A stretch of DNA of 64,000 bases, taken from positions 2,108,001-2,172,000 of the forward strand of contig JAPEUQ010000005.1 of assembly GCA_027946365.1 (NCBI GenBank). The letters are read 5' to 3'. The number at the start of each line of letters is the position of its first letter. The stretch's first letter is position 1. Both the position numbers and the translations under genes were made by a program. This stretch comes from Kalmusia sp. IMI 367209. Its lineage: Eukaryota > Ascomycota > Dothideomycetes > Pleosporales > Didymosphaeriaceae. The notes under the pieces were generated by a model, which was not told where the DNA came from, made no database searches, and saw only the letters and a list, made by a program, of their open reading frames with translations. Positions 35,112 to 46,651 of the stretch are shown here, one piece after another.

Positions 35112-36763
35112 ATGGCAATTCCCTCTCACGACGCAGTGGCACCGCCCAGCGCCATCGTTCTTGATGCATCTGGTCCAAAATGGTGGCGAGATTCCGGCCT
35201 TCGACGCCTTCTATTTTGGCAGTTTTGTATATTGATATCTCAATGCACGGTTGGATACGACGAGAGCGTCACTGGCAGCTTCCAGACCATGCAATCGTGG
35301 GTGGATGGTAATTCTTGTCATCAGCGTCGTGTTTATACTACTAGCTTACACTGTATAGACATGGATCACCCCAACAGCTCTGATATAGGACTCATCACCG
35401 CTGTTGTGTTTGTTGGCGGTTTCTTTGGGGCCTTCTTCGCCCCTTCACTGGCCGACCGATATGGACGTCGACCGTCGATATTCATCGGATCGCTTCTCAA
35501 CATTCTTGGTTCCGTGATTCAAGCAGCGGCACACTCCAGGTCTATGTTTATCGGTGGCCGCGTGACTATTGGGGTTGGGATCTCCTTCACGACATCGGCA
35601 GGGCCCAGCCTCCTGAACGAGCTTGCTCATCCGAGAATGAGAGGGCAGATAGCGGCCTCGGTATATGTTCAGCTTCTTGTAATATCTGTGACGCTAATTG
35701 TGCTTAGTTCAACGTCCTGTGGTATGTTGGATCTATCGTCGCTTCCTGGTTGACTTTTGGCACTGGGCACATGGATTCTTCTTGGGCCTGGCGAATTCCC
35801 TCGCTTGTACAGGGCGTGCCGGCGCTCCTGGTAGCCATCGCCATCCTTTTCATGCCTGAATCTCCACGATACCTCTATTCGAAAGGCCGAGTTGATGAGG
35901 CTCGCAAGATGCTCCTCTACTATCACGCCGAGGGACGAGAAGACGACCAGCTTGTCGAGATGGAACTTCGGCAGATCGGCGCCGCCCTTCAACTAGAGAA
36001 GGAAAGCAAGACGCTGAGCTGGGGCACAATGCTAAAGTCTCGTGCGAACAGAAAGCGATTCGGCATCTGCATTTCCGTCGCTTTATTGACGCTTTGGAAC
36101 GGCCAGGGCGTTATCTCGTACTATTTCTCACCTATCCTCACACGCATCGGCATCACTGGTACAAACCAGCAAACCGGCATAAACGGCGGCATGCAGATCT
36201 GGAACTTCCTTTGTGCACTGCTCGGGGCGTACCTTGTAGAACGCATCGGACGAAGACCGTTATGGCTAGCATCCTTCATCGGGATGATCGCAGCAAATAT
36301 TCCTCTCACCATATCCTCAGCTCGATATGCCGCCAACGAGTCCAAAGGCGCGGCATACGCCACCGTAGTCTTCCTGTTTCTCTACAACGCCGCTTTCAAC
36401 ATTGCATGTAATCCGCTGCTGTACAGCTACACCACAGAGCTACTCCCATACACAATACGCACAAGAGGACTCGGACTCCAGATCCTCATTAGCCAAGCTG
36501 CGCTCACCGTTAATCAGTATGTCAACCCCATTGCTCTGGAGCATATCGGATTCTGGTACTTTGTTTTCTATCTCGGTATGCTGATTTTGGGGCTCGTCGT
36601 CATCTACCTTTTCTTCCCCGAGACAAAGGGCCACACGCTTGAGGAGTTGGGGCAATTGTTTGAGGCAAACGAAGGGCGGCGCTTGGACGTCATTCAGGGG
36701 CTTGATCTGGAGGATGGGGTCGCAGAAAATGAACAGATCAAGCATGTACCTAAGATTGCGTAA
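35112..36763 (+). CDS. MFS sugar-type transporter (517 aa)
   Basis: Exons are 35112-35307, 35359-35660 and 35708-36763. The introns are 51 and 47 nt, phases agree. Twelve transmembrane segments are expected. Sugar-porter signatures are visible: GYDESVTGSFQ in TM1, ADRYGRRPS after TM2, FMPESPRYLYSKGR, LVERIGRRPLWLAS and FFPETKGHTLEELG near the C-terminus. It probably imports a sugar or related polyol across the plasma membrane. It shares a promoter region with the PhyH-type oxygenase, suggesting co-regulation. The second intron removes a stretch that would end the frame at 35753. Confidence 0.9.
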
Positions 36764-37379
36764 ACCTAGGCGACTGTCATCGACAAGTATATGGGGCCCG
36801 TATTAGCATGTTGGGCTTCTCATTTATAGAATTTCGAAAGGTTTGGCTTTCTGATACTTTCCATCCCTACGTGTATGGTCATGTTAGATTACTAATCCTA
36901 ACATACAAGATGTTGACGAAGATGCTCCAATCAAGAGGTTTTATTAGCTTCAAGTGAAGCGCTTTTCTTGAATTCACGGTAATCATAGTTTCTAGTTCAA
37001 ATGGATTGGCAGCAAAGATTCAGCCTTGAAGTCCGAATATGTAGCGTGTGAGAAGGTGTAAGAGGAAATGTATGATATGTACTGAGGAGCATGTCTACTT
37101 CTAGAGAACTCCTCTTATACCGTTCCTTACGCCTTCTTGATGTAAGCGCATGGTGTTCTCTTACTTGAAGGCCAATTTGATTCTGATTTCGATTGCCAGA
37201 CCATCTAAAGTTTGCAAGTTGGCTCTACGTCTCTTCCATGCTATGCAAACATCCATAAACATGTTGAAATAGCGCCGTAAAAACAATATACATGGATAGT
37301 TCCTGATCCAGCACATTCTACTCTGGATATCTTCTACCATCATTCCGGTGCGCTCAATGCTTCTGGAGACGTGCAAAGC
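36764..37379. other. Intergenic, no gene seen
   Basis: About 616 AT-rich bases between the convergent 3' ends of the sugar transporter and the CCCH coiled-coil gene. A 71-residue frame (37161-37376, minus) has no recognisable features. Confidence 0.5.
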
Positions 37380-38861
37380 TCATTTTTTCCTATGGCCTCC
37401 ACGAATACCTGCGCCACCGCGCGTCGTCGGAGGGGGAGGAGACTTCAATTTATCGAACAGCCATGCGCCATAGTAATCCTCTTGGTTGTCATGGATGTAG
37501 CCGCAGCTCTTGTCAGTGCATGTAACTTTCATGCAGACGCTCTTGTATCTCGGCATAGGAGGAGGTCTGTCTTTCGTTAGCATTAGTGCACTATATATAA
37601 TTAGAGGCAAGTTCATTACGTGTCAGCGCTGCTATCAGAAGCAGCAGGGCCCGATTTAAGAGTATCTCCACTACGCGGGGTAGCAACTGAGGTATGGCCG
37701 CCGCGTGCAGTGGCACGTCCATCGCGGATAATTTTACCTCCTCCACGTGGAACAGTATTAGAGAAAAAGGTAGGTCTGCTACGAGAAGAACCACTGCCTT
37801 GGGCGTTGCGTGTGGCGCCATTGTCTCGAGTAGCCCCGCTGCCGCCAGAAACACCATTGCCAATCGAAGAAGAATTCTTACCCTTAGTGAGAAGACCTTG
37901 AGAAGGAAAATTCACCTGAGCAGAAATCCTGGCTTGAGGAGCAAGTCTGCCGCGAACGGTACCACCACGGCGACGTGGACTTCTGGCAACGGCACTACCG
38001 ACAGTGGAAGCGCTGCCGCGAGATAGTGCACTGGCAAGAGTAGCCGTAGAATGGGCTAGATTATCGAGACGAAGGGCATCAGCAGCAGCAAGTGTCGCGG
38101 TTTCGGCAGTATTGATGGGAGAACTCGGCGCAGGGCGAGGACGTTGAGCGGCGTTTCCAGATGCTGCGACGTCGAACCGAGAAGATTGAGTGTTGCGGAT
38201 ACGAGAAGTAGCGGTGTTTTCGAAAGCAACCGTACCAGCTCGGGAGACTGATTTATGACAAGAATCAAAGGCAGCATAGGCTCCAAGAGCGGGAGCGCCC
38301 TCGAATTCGTGTTGTCCCACGTGAGCGCGACTCGAAGCACCTCCACGACGAACACTCTCATTGGCTTTTGACAGTGAAGCAGGATCTTTTCGTCCAGATT
38401 CTTGTGGGCTGATTGTTGTGTACGGTGTGCGCTCCATGTTCTCGGCAGAGGGTGCGGTCGCGGAACATAGACTCTGGCTGCGGATCTGTGTGTCGCCTTG
38501 TATGGTTATGAGCGGTCATGATATCTATACAAAAAAGTATCTTGTGAGCGAGCATACCTGACGCTGTGGAGGCCTTGGCTTCTTCGTCTTTCTTCATCTT
38601 GACCTTCTCATATTCGCCGAAGTGGTGTTCAAAGAACTTGAGTGCCTCCTCTAGATAGAGGATCTTCTTGGAATGTTCACCCTTTTCGAACTCCAGGTTA
38701 CTTACAGCCATATCTTTGGTGATAAGTTGGTCCTTAAGGTCAGTGATCAGAAACTGCAACTCAAGAATCTCGTTATCTTGACTTCCGTCCTGTTTCTTGC
38801 TTGTATCGTCGACCCGCTGCGCGACCTGGCGTCGCTTCTTCAATTTCGGTTGAGCACTCAT
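37380..38861 (-). CDS. Coiled-coil protein with C-terminal CCCH finger (455 aa), unknown function
   Basis: Exons on the minus strand are 38861-38558, 38496-37620 and 37566-37380. The introns are 61 nt (GTATGC...ACAAG) and 53 nt (GTAATG, GCTAAC, GACAG), with agreeing phases. The N-terminus is basic (KLKKRRQ). About residues 30-90 are a heptad-like coiled coil ending LEEALKFFEHHFGEYEKVK. The middle of about 290 residues is disordered, rich in Ala, Ser, Arg and Gly, with RGG-like spots. The C-terminus has one C-x4-C-x4-C-x3-H finger (C405, C410, C415, H419) of the CCCH RNA-binding kind, then a Pro run and an RGG-like tail. I infer an RNA-associated protein. The coiled coil resembles that of the next gene (39802-40329). 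Confidence 0.7.
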
Positions 38862-39801
38862 TGTTAGGATCAAATCAATTATTTACGCCGTGAGGTGAGT
38901 AGAGGTTGCGTACAGTCTATCGTGATACTTTATAGAGCAGGTGCGGGCGTCGTTATACAGGCTAGCACGGTCACGCCGCGTCTCCGTGACGCGTTAGTGA
39001 AGCAGCAAATTTCTTGACGTCACCCCGGAGAAAAGACCAATAGCCTCAGTTTCACTTGCATTATGAGCTTAATATCTTTTATTAGGACTACTGTAGGATA
39101 AACTATAGCGCAACAACATTATTCGGCCTACACTTCTTCTAGTAACTGGGCGCTGTGACAACTTACGTTAGCCACGCGTAAGCTATGGCAGACCTTATTC
39201 CATTCATGAGGTAGGACATGTCCTATTACGCTTATTTTATCAAAGCCATGTCGAGGGAGCGTCAGCCGCCTACTCTTTGCTTACACTAAATGCTGCCTTG
39301 CCCTGATCACCCAGCCTATGCTCAATCAAGTTTGCGAAGCCTACCTCGCTTCATATAGGATGGATTTATTATATTCTTAAATGATAACCAATATGGGTAG
39401 ACCATGCGATCTTCGCTAATAGCACGGTCATAGCCTGATCAAACACATCCACCTAGCAAATAAGCCTTCACTGAGAGGCTAGTCCATGCAGGTACACTCC
39501 ACGTGCCCTTCTAGCTTACATCATCATCTATTAAGGTCATTGTAAAGTAACCTTGGCTAGCGTAATCACGAGGATCATGAGGAGGTCATTTTACTATGGA
39601 ATCCATCTTTGAAAGACGCGCACGGCCTAGTTCTGCCAGGTGCAGAATCAGAGTTCTCGATTCGGCTCAAACGGCAGCACAAATCAGCTTTCGGAGATTG
39701 GTCAACCAAGCGCTCCTAGTGTGTCAAAGTCCATAAAGGTTTAGACCCTTGTCTTCCGTCGCTTCCTTGGACATTGTTTCCCTCTGGCTGCTGACTCTAA
39801 C
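38862..39801. other. Intergenic, no gene seen
   Basis: About 940 bases separating two related coiled-coil genes on the same strand. It is AT-rich and many-stop. It probably holds the promoter of the downstream CCCH gene. Confidence 0.45.
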
Positions 39802-40329
39802 TTAGTCACGGAAGGCTCGTCTCAGCCGCTTGCCAATGTTGGCTTCTGGCGTTGAATCATCGCTTTCGGAGGACCCTTGCTCGAAGCCTTGATCAAAGGC
39901 ATGCTCGTCAAAGTCTTGTCCAACAAAGTTATGATCGTCAAGATCTTCCGCATCATCGTTCATGTACTCTATCCATGGTTAGTGTCATAATTATTGAGTC
40001 CCACAGAGGGTCAGAATACCTTTGACCTCGCCTTCAGCGTCATTTCCATTGTGCATCTGCTCTTCAATCTCAACCTCCTGCGCCGCCCCAATGAAGTCCT
40101 CATATTTCCCGAACTTCAGTTCATAGAACTTCTTCACAGCCTCCAGCTCCTCGATGCGACCCTCTAGGATGATGGCCTTGCGCTCCAGCGCTGTTTTCTC
40201 GGATTTCACCTCAACCCGCAACTCCACGTTCTGTGCCTTCAGCGACTTTTGTCCGTTCTGCAGAAGTCTGGCCTTCTTCTTGAGTCGCACCTGGGCTAGG
40301 CGACGATTCGCACGTGCATTCGTCGTCAT
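39802..40329 (-). CDS. Small coiled-coil protein with acidic tail (158 aa), paralog of the CCCH gene's N-terminus
   Basis: Exon 1 is 40329-40020. A 51-nt intron (GTATTC, CTAAC, GATAG) is followed by exon 2 at 39968-39802, phases agreeing. A basic N-terminus leads into a coiled coil (about residues 20-85). It ends with LEAVKKFYELKFGKYEDF, which lines up with LEEALKFFEHHFGEYEKV of the neighbouring gene. The C-terminal 70 residues are strongly acidic and end with a basic KRLRRAFRD. There is no CCCH finger. No known family is recognised. It is probably a product of local duplication and divergence, or a shortened relative. Confidence 0.65.
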
Positions 40330-41714
40330 CGTCGTTGTGTGTATGTGATGGGCGGTCGGGGTAGAACACAAATGTTGGTGGTCCGGTGCCGCATGTACTG
40401 TCGAGCGGAGTAGGCGGTTGAGTTATTCGGCGGAGAGTATCCGGATTGTTTTGGCGGCGGCGCGGGTGGCGACGTCCGTGGATTAGTGCCAGAGTAAGAG
40501 ATGCGAGTTCACGAGGTTAAGGTGACTAAAAGAGCCAGACTCGAAGTTGGCGCGAAGAGGGCTAATCATGAGCTACACATACCGAATCAAACTACAATGC
40601 GATTGATGGACGCATAAATCACGTGTGGCTGCTTGGTTGTTCATTCACGTTGATTTGTTCACTATAGTGCTCTGCTAAACAAAGCCGCAAACTTTTACTA
40701 AGAAGAATCTTGAAGATACGCGCACGGCAATAGGCTGTTTTGCCTCACGATAGAAAGAGCTGGAGGTTTTGAACAATGTAGGGTATTTGGTGACTCTATG
40801 TGGTCGAGATAAATACATGAAAATGTTGCGTGTATGGCTGTCATTGTTGTTAATGATATCAACGCCATAATATTGTTTCCAACCCTGAAATAAAATTACT
40901 TTCGTCGGATATATGGCGCTCACGTGGGTATAAGGAAATCCCACAAACCTGACCGGATCGCATAGCAAGGATTCAAGTATACAGTCAATGTGCATGGAAT
41001 CTCGGGACTACTTTTCCCATTGGTATGGTCAACCCACCAAGAATCTGTGCTGTGAATAGCCAGTGTAATTTGTACATGAAGTTCAAGGAAGATAAAATAT
41101 ATATTACTACTTCACGAACCAAAGAACTCCGTCTTTGAGGGGAAATGGGTAGACGGTAGGTACCGTTCGAGAGGACACGGTGCGGGTCTGCTTGCGCGCA
41201 ACATGTTCATCGACATTGGGTGCATGATTTGGGTCAACAGCTAAGCCTTCTGCAGACTTAGAATACTTGTTAGATTTTGAGTGGCTATGTTGATCACAAT
41301 ATGCTCAGAGCTTCTTCGGCAATCCTAGAATCTTTACTACATTGGGTCGGGCGAATGTATTGGTGAATCGGTCGGCGGTCCTAAACTTGACAGCGAGCTG
41401 TTTGAGCGGAGAAGACATATCAATCATGCCTAGTATATCGACTGTAGGCCGCTAGAATGGGTTTGTGGACATGGTGAGTGAACTCGCAAACTCGAGTAAA
41501 TCACGTTACTCTTCACTTCACCGTTCCTCCATTGACGTCGATAGAAGGGCGCCTAGTTTGCTTACGTAATAGAGACTGGGCCTATGTACCTCGCTGTATA
41601 TAAGTCCTTCCGACCCTCGCAACTCAACTGCTCCTCACCACTTTTTCTTTGGTTTAACCTCTGCGCCTCTTTCTGTTTGTTTAGCGTGTGTCATGCACCT
41701 AGACTTGCACTTTT

Positions 41715-41736
41715 GGACGTGCATACGTGCACGTCC
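41715..41736. repeat. Perfect inverted repeat, 9-bp arms, 4-base loop
   Basis: GGACGTGCA, loop TACG, TGCACGTCC. It is the first of several inverted repeats in a 650-bp block with no coding sequence. Confidence 0.9.
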
Positions 41737-41794
41737 GGAATGTTTCGTAGCCATGCGACTACACGGCGAAGGTGTATAACTCTCTATCTGTTCT

Positions 41795-41821
41795 AGTGTG
41801 GGTGCTTTTGCATCCTACACT
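41795..41821. repeat. Imperfect hairpin with TTTT loop
   Basis: AGTGTGGGTGC, loop TTTT, GCATCCTACACT: arms of 11 and 12 bases with one wobble pair and one bulge. The right arm ends TCCTACACT, which recurs in the next hairpin. Confidence 0.75.
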
Positions 41822-41901
41822 GGAGGCCACACAGTCACGATTCATACATAGTATGTCTCGTCACGCGGTAACAGGATCGAGAGCACATCTCCAGCGACCG
41901 T

Positions 41902-41937
41902 GCCTAGTGCGGAGGTTTATACCTCCTACACTAAGGC
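41902..41937. repeat. Imperfect hairpin with TTAT loop
   Basis: A left arm of 15 bases (GCCTAGTGCGGAGGT) and a right arm of 17 bases (ACCTCCTACACTAAGGC) around TTAT. It shares the TCCTACACT segment with the hairpin at 41795. Confidence 0.75.
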
Positions 41938-43213
41938 TTCATACCCTCCGGATGATTCATTCGTTCGGAATATGAGTCTCGGCGACGACAAGCAGCAGAG
42001 ATGAGCAGCGTTCGATGGTCACTCCAAACAGCCGGTTCCAAAGAGTTAGTCTCTTTCTCTTCCCGTAGGCTAGCGTGCCCATTTCTAGGATGGTACCACC
42101 TAGTCGTGCGCCTTCAAGCGTAGCCGGAGCCCGAACGAAACCAACGCGTGTGTCAAGGCGCACCGTTGAGACCAAGTGTGGAGGCCCTGCACTCTGCTTT
42201 CACACTGGTGTCCATACTCCGCGGGTATGAGCGTTCTCGACTACGGCGTGCGATGGAGACTGAGACTAACTCTGGGCTCAACTTCAACTACCCCTCTTCT
42301 TCGCTTGTTGCCTACTGTGTCCACTCCCTAGAGTGGTACGCGTAGTCGTGCGCATTATTTACATCGAAGCGCGCGCCAAGCCTATTCTACCATCTCTGAC
42401 CCTTTTGTCACTTTTTCAGATACTTGGTGGGGCTGCTCTGTAAGCGTTGCCTGAACTTGGAACGACGTTAACGCGTGGATGCTTTGATTACCACGGTTGC
42501 AAGTCCATGCAGACGGCGTGCAGCGAAGAATGGGACTAGTTGAAGTTGATCCCGAGGAACCCGACGGACTTTTACAATTTTTTTTGGAAATACTCAGGCC
42601 TTGTTGCCATCACCTTTTTTTTCATCGAGTCCTACTCATGATATGGGCAGCTCGAGGAAGAAGACAGTTGTAATTGCTAACTTCTTATGGATTTGGCTAA
42701 CCTGCTGTGTACAGAGAGTTTCCATCGATGCAGCGCAGCCTACTGCATCGCTGGCAAATTCTCCACAGCCTCTCCCGAAGATTCACAGTTTCACATTGGA
42801 AAAGAGCCGTCATGCCATGTACCGCTGTCAGCTAGTACAGGTCCTTTCTGCAAGAAGGCGCTTTCGTAGCGTGGAAGTCAGAACCCACCTCCAGGAAAGT
42901 GTCCACTCTGGGTGTTCATGTTACCTACTTAGCTAGCGTTAGCGTTTATAGTTTTGCTATATTCAACCTCTGTATGCGTACCTAGGCAATCCGTATGCGA
43001 ACACGCGTGATTGTGATGAGCGTTGAGTTTGCGTGTGCTCTGTGATGCGATTCACACACATTTGGAAGCGGGGCGGACCTACTATGCTCATACGCATCAA
43101 GTATTATGTTGGGAAATGGTACACCATGAACTTTTACATAGATTCGAATTGTTCTTGTACCTATAAGCTCCTACAAATTGTACAATTGTATGCAAAAATT
43201 GAAGTTCCTTAGC

Positions 43214-44861
43214 TCAAAGCACGTACAGCCTAGACACGTTGTCAGCTGACTCTCTCAGCCTCTTTCTATTTGCGTGCTTCAGCACCAAGCAATTGACTAC
43301 AGCCACAATCGCACATGCAACACAAAACCCTGCGCTTGAAGCCAAACCCATGATATACCTCGGACCATCCGACGATGGCCACAAGTAGGCCGTATACACA
43401 TTAGCAGCCACCGCCGAGAAATTAACAAGAGCCAAGGAGACACTCTCCTTCTCGTGAGAATCAACAATATTAGTCGACACCCAACCAAGGATGATGCTTC
43501 CCGTGGAATATGAACCACCGGCAAAGAGAAAACAGGCGAAATAGCGCGGCGCCATCGACGTCGTGGCGCAGGCGAGGATGAAGCCAATGAGGGCCAGGAC
43601 ATTTCCACCGACTATGTGCCATGTGCGTTCGTTGAAGTGGGAGGAAGATTTCGCGAGGGCAAGACCGAATAGGGCGGAGAATACGAAGGGTGGGGAAGTC
43701 AACGCCAGGGTGACGGTAGAATTGTATCCACTAAGAAGATTAATGACGTGGCTTGGACGTGTGGATCTGATTTTGGTTCATCTTACAGCGTCTTCACAAT
43801 CGTTGGAAAAAATTGGTTGAAGCTCATTCCGGAGAAATGAAGGTTTTGCATAAGCATCAGAAGCCAGACTTTGTAGTCTTTCAGTGCGCTAATGAGACCC
43901 TGGAGTGGGCTCTCTGATCCTAACTGATTGACGCTATCTTCCTCATGTCGCTGGAGAGCGCATCGGTTTTCAGCATCGCTCATCCACCTTGTCTTTCCGG
44001 GAGTGTCGGGGAGGAGGAAGATACCGATTATTGCGAAACCGAAGGTAAGACAGCCTTCGACTATGAAAAGCCTGTACTGCATCAACAAAATGATCATAGT
44101 AGCTGAGTTGACCTTACCATTGCCATCCATGGATGCCGTAGCGGCCATCTAAGGTCGCAAATATTGCTGCAGTCAAAAGCCCGGAGAATGCGCTTGAGAA
44201 CAGTTGTCCGCAGTACAAGATAGCGAGTCGCGTTGATATCTCACTCCTGGTGTAGAACCTGCTCAATAGATACCTAACAGAGCTCGTGTCAGCTATGTTC
44301 TGGAGTTTTCTGCCATTCGGACCTCTTACAGTGCTCCTGGGTAGAAAGGCGCCTCTAAAAATCCGAGTAACAGTCGTAAGACCAGTAAGTGCGTATAATT
44401 GTCCGCTAATGCCGTGCACCCAGAAATTATTGCCCAACCGCACATACACACACCGAGATATACAGAGGGTCTGACGCGTGTGATGAGCATGTTAGAAGGA
44501 ACCCCAGCGATGAGATAGCCGACATAGAGGATCGAGATGCACACGTTGTATTGCACACCTTTGAGGCCTAGATGCTTTTCTATATCGTTGAGACGAGCTT
44601 GGGGTAAACCGTTTCGATCCCCTGCTACAGTCAGTATTTATCCGAAGTGGGAAGGTCTTGGAGTCTCGTACAATGATTGAGAAAGTACATGACGAAAAAG
44701 ACAGGCATCATGCGATAGTCGAGCTTGCGGAGAAGCGTCTTCTGGACTTCGGGGTCGACTTGGGAGACGCCTTCCGCACTGGGGCCTTTTTCATTGACAA
44801 ATTCGATCGGCATCATGGCAGGTTTCTCATCGTTATATGGGATTGGATTCGAACCTGCCAT
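43214..44861 (-). CDS. MFS transporter, Dal5/allantoate-permease-like (479 aa)
   Basis: Five exons on the minus strand: 44861-44672, 44621-44330, 44273-44118, 44071-43787 and 43730-43214. The introns are 46-56 nt and every phase agrees. The family (anion:cation symporters) imports carboxylates, vitamins, ureides or dipeptides at the plasma membrane. Visible signatures are KLDYRMMPVFFVMYFLN, DRNGLPQARLNDIEKHLGL, LRLLLGFLEAPFYPGALYLL and the FLLPDTPGKTRWMSD loop. The tail is short and basic. It is divergent to cyclase paralog 2, so the two may handle the same compound. Confidence 0.9.
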
Positions 44862-45419
44862 TGTTGTATGAGTATCAAGTAACTCTGTCGAGAAAGAGGC
44901 GATGGACTCCTCGAGGAGGATAGACTTGGGGCAAGATCGGCTCAATATTTCGAGGCAATGATGGTAAGCGTATTTTATACATCAAGCATGTTCATGAATA
45001 ATGTCAGACCTGTCGAAAACGAGTGCCGGCCTGAACCCGCAGGCTACGCGCACTAGGAATGGAGGGATTTGGAGCCAGACGAATTCTGTGGGGTAACCCG
45101 GGGATTTGCGGGGAAGTCGGAGTATTTAGAGAGGCAAGCGATAGCAGGTGGCACGAGAAGAGATGGCAGCCGCTTGGCGAATCATCACCATACCGGCGAA
45201 GTTCCGCTGCCTTTCGGCTTCTACCCGCTCATTGGATTTTAGCGTACTTCTGCCCCGCCATTCGACACCAAGCAACATATTCAGTGACTATGAGGTAATG
45301 CAAGCTAGACAAGATCTTCGCGGGGAGATAGATCAAAAGCTGGGTGGATGTTAAAGTATAAGATATAAAGTCTAGGCATGACTTGGTAAGTCTTGTACTG
45401 CACAAAAAGAAACGTCGAA
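44862..45419. promoter_or_regulatory. Divergent promoter, Dal5-like MFS / cyclase 2
   Basis: A 558-bp gap between two genes transcribed away from each other. TATAAAG at 45364-45370 is 50 bp before the cyclase ATG. No further element is recognised. Confidence 0.4.
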
Positions 45420-46577
45420 ATGAAGACTTCCTTGCTCACTCTTCTGCTTGCAAAGCAATTAGCCCTATCATTGGCAGGAACTATTGATCTTTCCAAGATG
45501 AACGCCCATCGCCCATTCGTTTCCTTTGACGAACTTCCATTGCATGAAGGTGACCCGCCGTATTCAGCTTGGGGCCTATACGGCGACGACGACGAGCTTG
45601 GAAGGATCAACCTAATTACCTCAGAGGTCACAAAGAAGGCATCAAAGGAAATAAGAAGTGGTGAAACAGTCCCGTTGAAGTGTGTGCAACCCACGAGATG
45701 CGACGATACTCCATTCGCTGATATTACTACAGTCTTCCACTCAATATTCCGTTGCGACCCATGAATCCAGTGAGACAACCACTAAATCACACTATAATAA
45801 AAAAGGCAAGCTCAAATGATGATGAATTCACTATGAACACACAAGCATCATCTCACTGGGATTCCCCACGACACTACCCTTATCAGGACACGCTGAGCTT
45901 CTACAACCACGCGACACAGGAAGACATCAGTGGTCCAAATGAAACAGATCGAATTGGAATCCAAAGTCAGCTCAGCTCTTGATGATCCTGTGGCCACTCT
46001 GACTAACTTCATCTCAGACATCGCTAATCACCCTATTGCGACTCGCGGTGTGCTTCTCGACTACGTGGAATATGCTGCAGCTCGAAACATAAGCTATGAT
46101 GCTTTCACGAGCCATACAATATCTCATGAAATCTTACAAGAAATTGCAGACGAGCACGGGATTCGCTTTCAAACCGGTGATGTATTGCTTGTCCGCAGTG
46201 GTTGGTATTTGCAATACGCTGCGCTTAATGAGACTGAGCAGCTTAGTCTCAGTAATAGAGAAGGCGATCGGCGTACTCATGTAGGCGTAAAAGCTACAAT
46301 TGCGGCAGCGCGATGGCAGTGGGAGCATGGGTTTGCTGCAGTCGCTGGAGATACGGTGGCTTATGAATCAATGCCACTAGGAGGGGGCGGTGATGGCACC
46401 AAGCTGCACGAGATCTTTCTTTCTGGCTGGGCAATGCCAATTGGAGAGTCTTTTGATCTGGAGAAGCTTGCGAAACGATGCAAAGAGCAAGGCCGCTATA
46501 CATTTTTCTTCACCAGCCAGCCTCTGAATCTGCCTGGTGGCGTTGCAAGCCCGCCTAACGCCATGGCTGTATTCTAG
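45420..46577 (+). CDS. Cyclase-family hydrolase, paralog 2, with hydrophobic N-terminus (350 aa)
   Basis: Exons are 45420-45679, 45733-45965 and 46018-46577. The introns are 53 and 52 nt, phases agree. The core matches paralog 1 at 27274-28471: RGVLLDYVEYAA, FQTGDVLLVRSGW, HGFAAVAGDTVAYES and the NLPGGVASPPNAMAVF end. The metal motif reads SSHWDSPRHY, keeping the His that is Gln in paralog 1, so the two may differ in metal use or substrate. MKTSLLTLLLAKQLALSLAG at the N-terminus looks like a secretion signal, absent from paralog 1. Neighbours are a Dal5-like importer and a Zn2Cys6 factor. Confidence 0.87.
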
Positions 46578-46651
46578 TGGATATTCATAGATACATATAA
46601 ATATGTGACTTCAAACCCAAATTTGCTCTACCAGATGCTCAGTTCCTTTCC

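Larger units (their letters stand above)
40330..43213. other. Gene-poor stretch with hairpin-rich core
   Basis: About 2.9 kb without a gene I can support. Frames such as 40675-40995 (minus) and 42601-42936 (plus) lack recognisable features. The 41700-42360 part contains several inverted and short direct repeats (annotated separately). Confidence 0.45.

Noticed and set aside
37161..37376. 71-residue frame beyond the CCCH gene
   Set aside because: Lies after the stop of the spliced CCCH gene, with no domain; probably untranslated sequence.
40675..40995. 106-residue frame on the minus strand
   Set aside because: AT-rich, no recognisable features or splice signals.
44838..44861. tRNA B-box-like GGTTCGAATCC on the minus strand
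   Set aside because: It lies in the first codons of the Dal5-like transporter and no tRNA stem pairing or A box is present.
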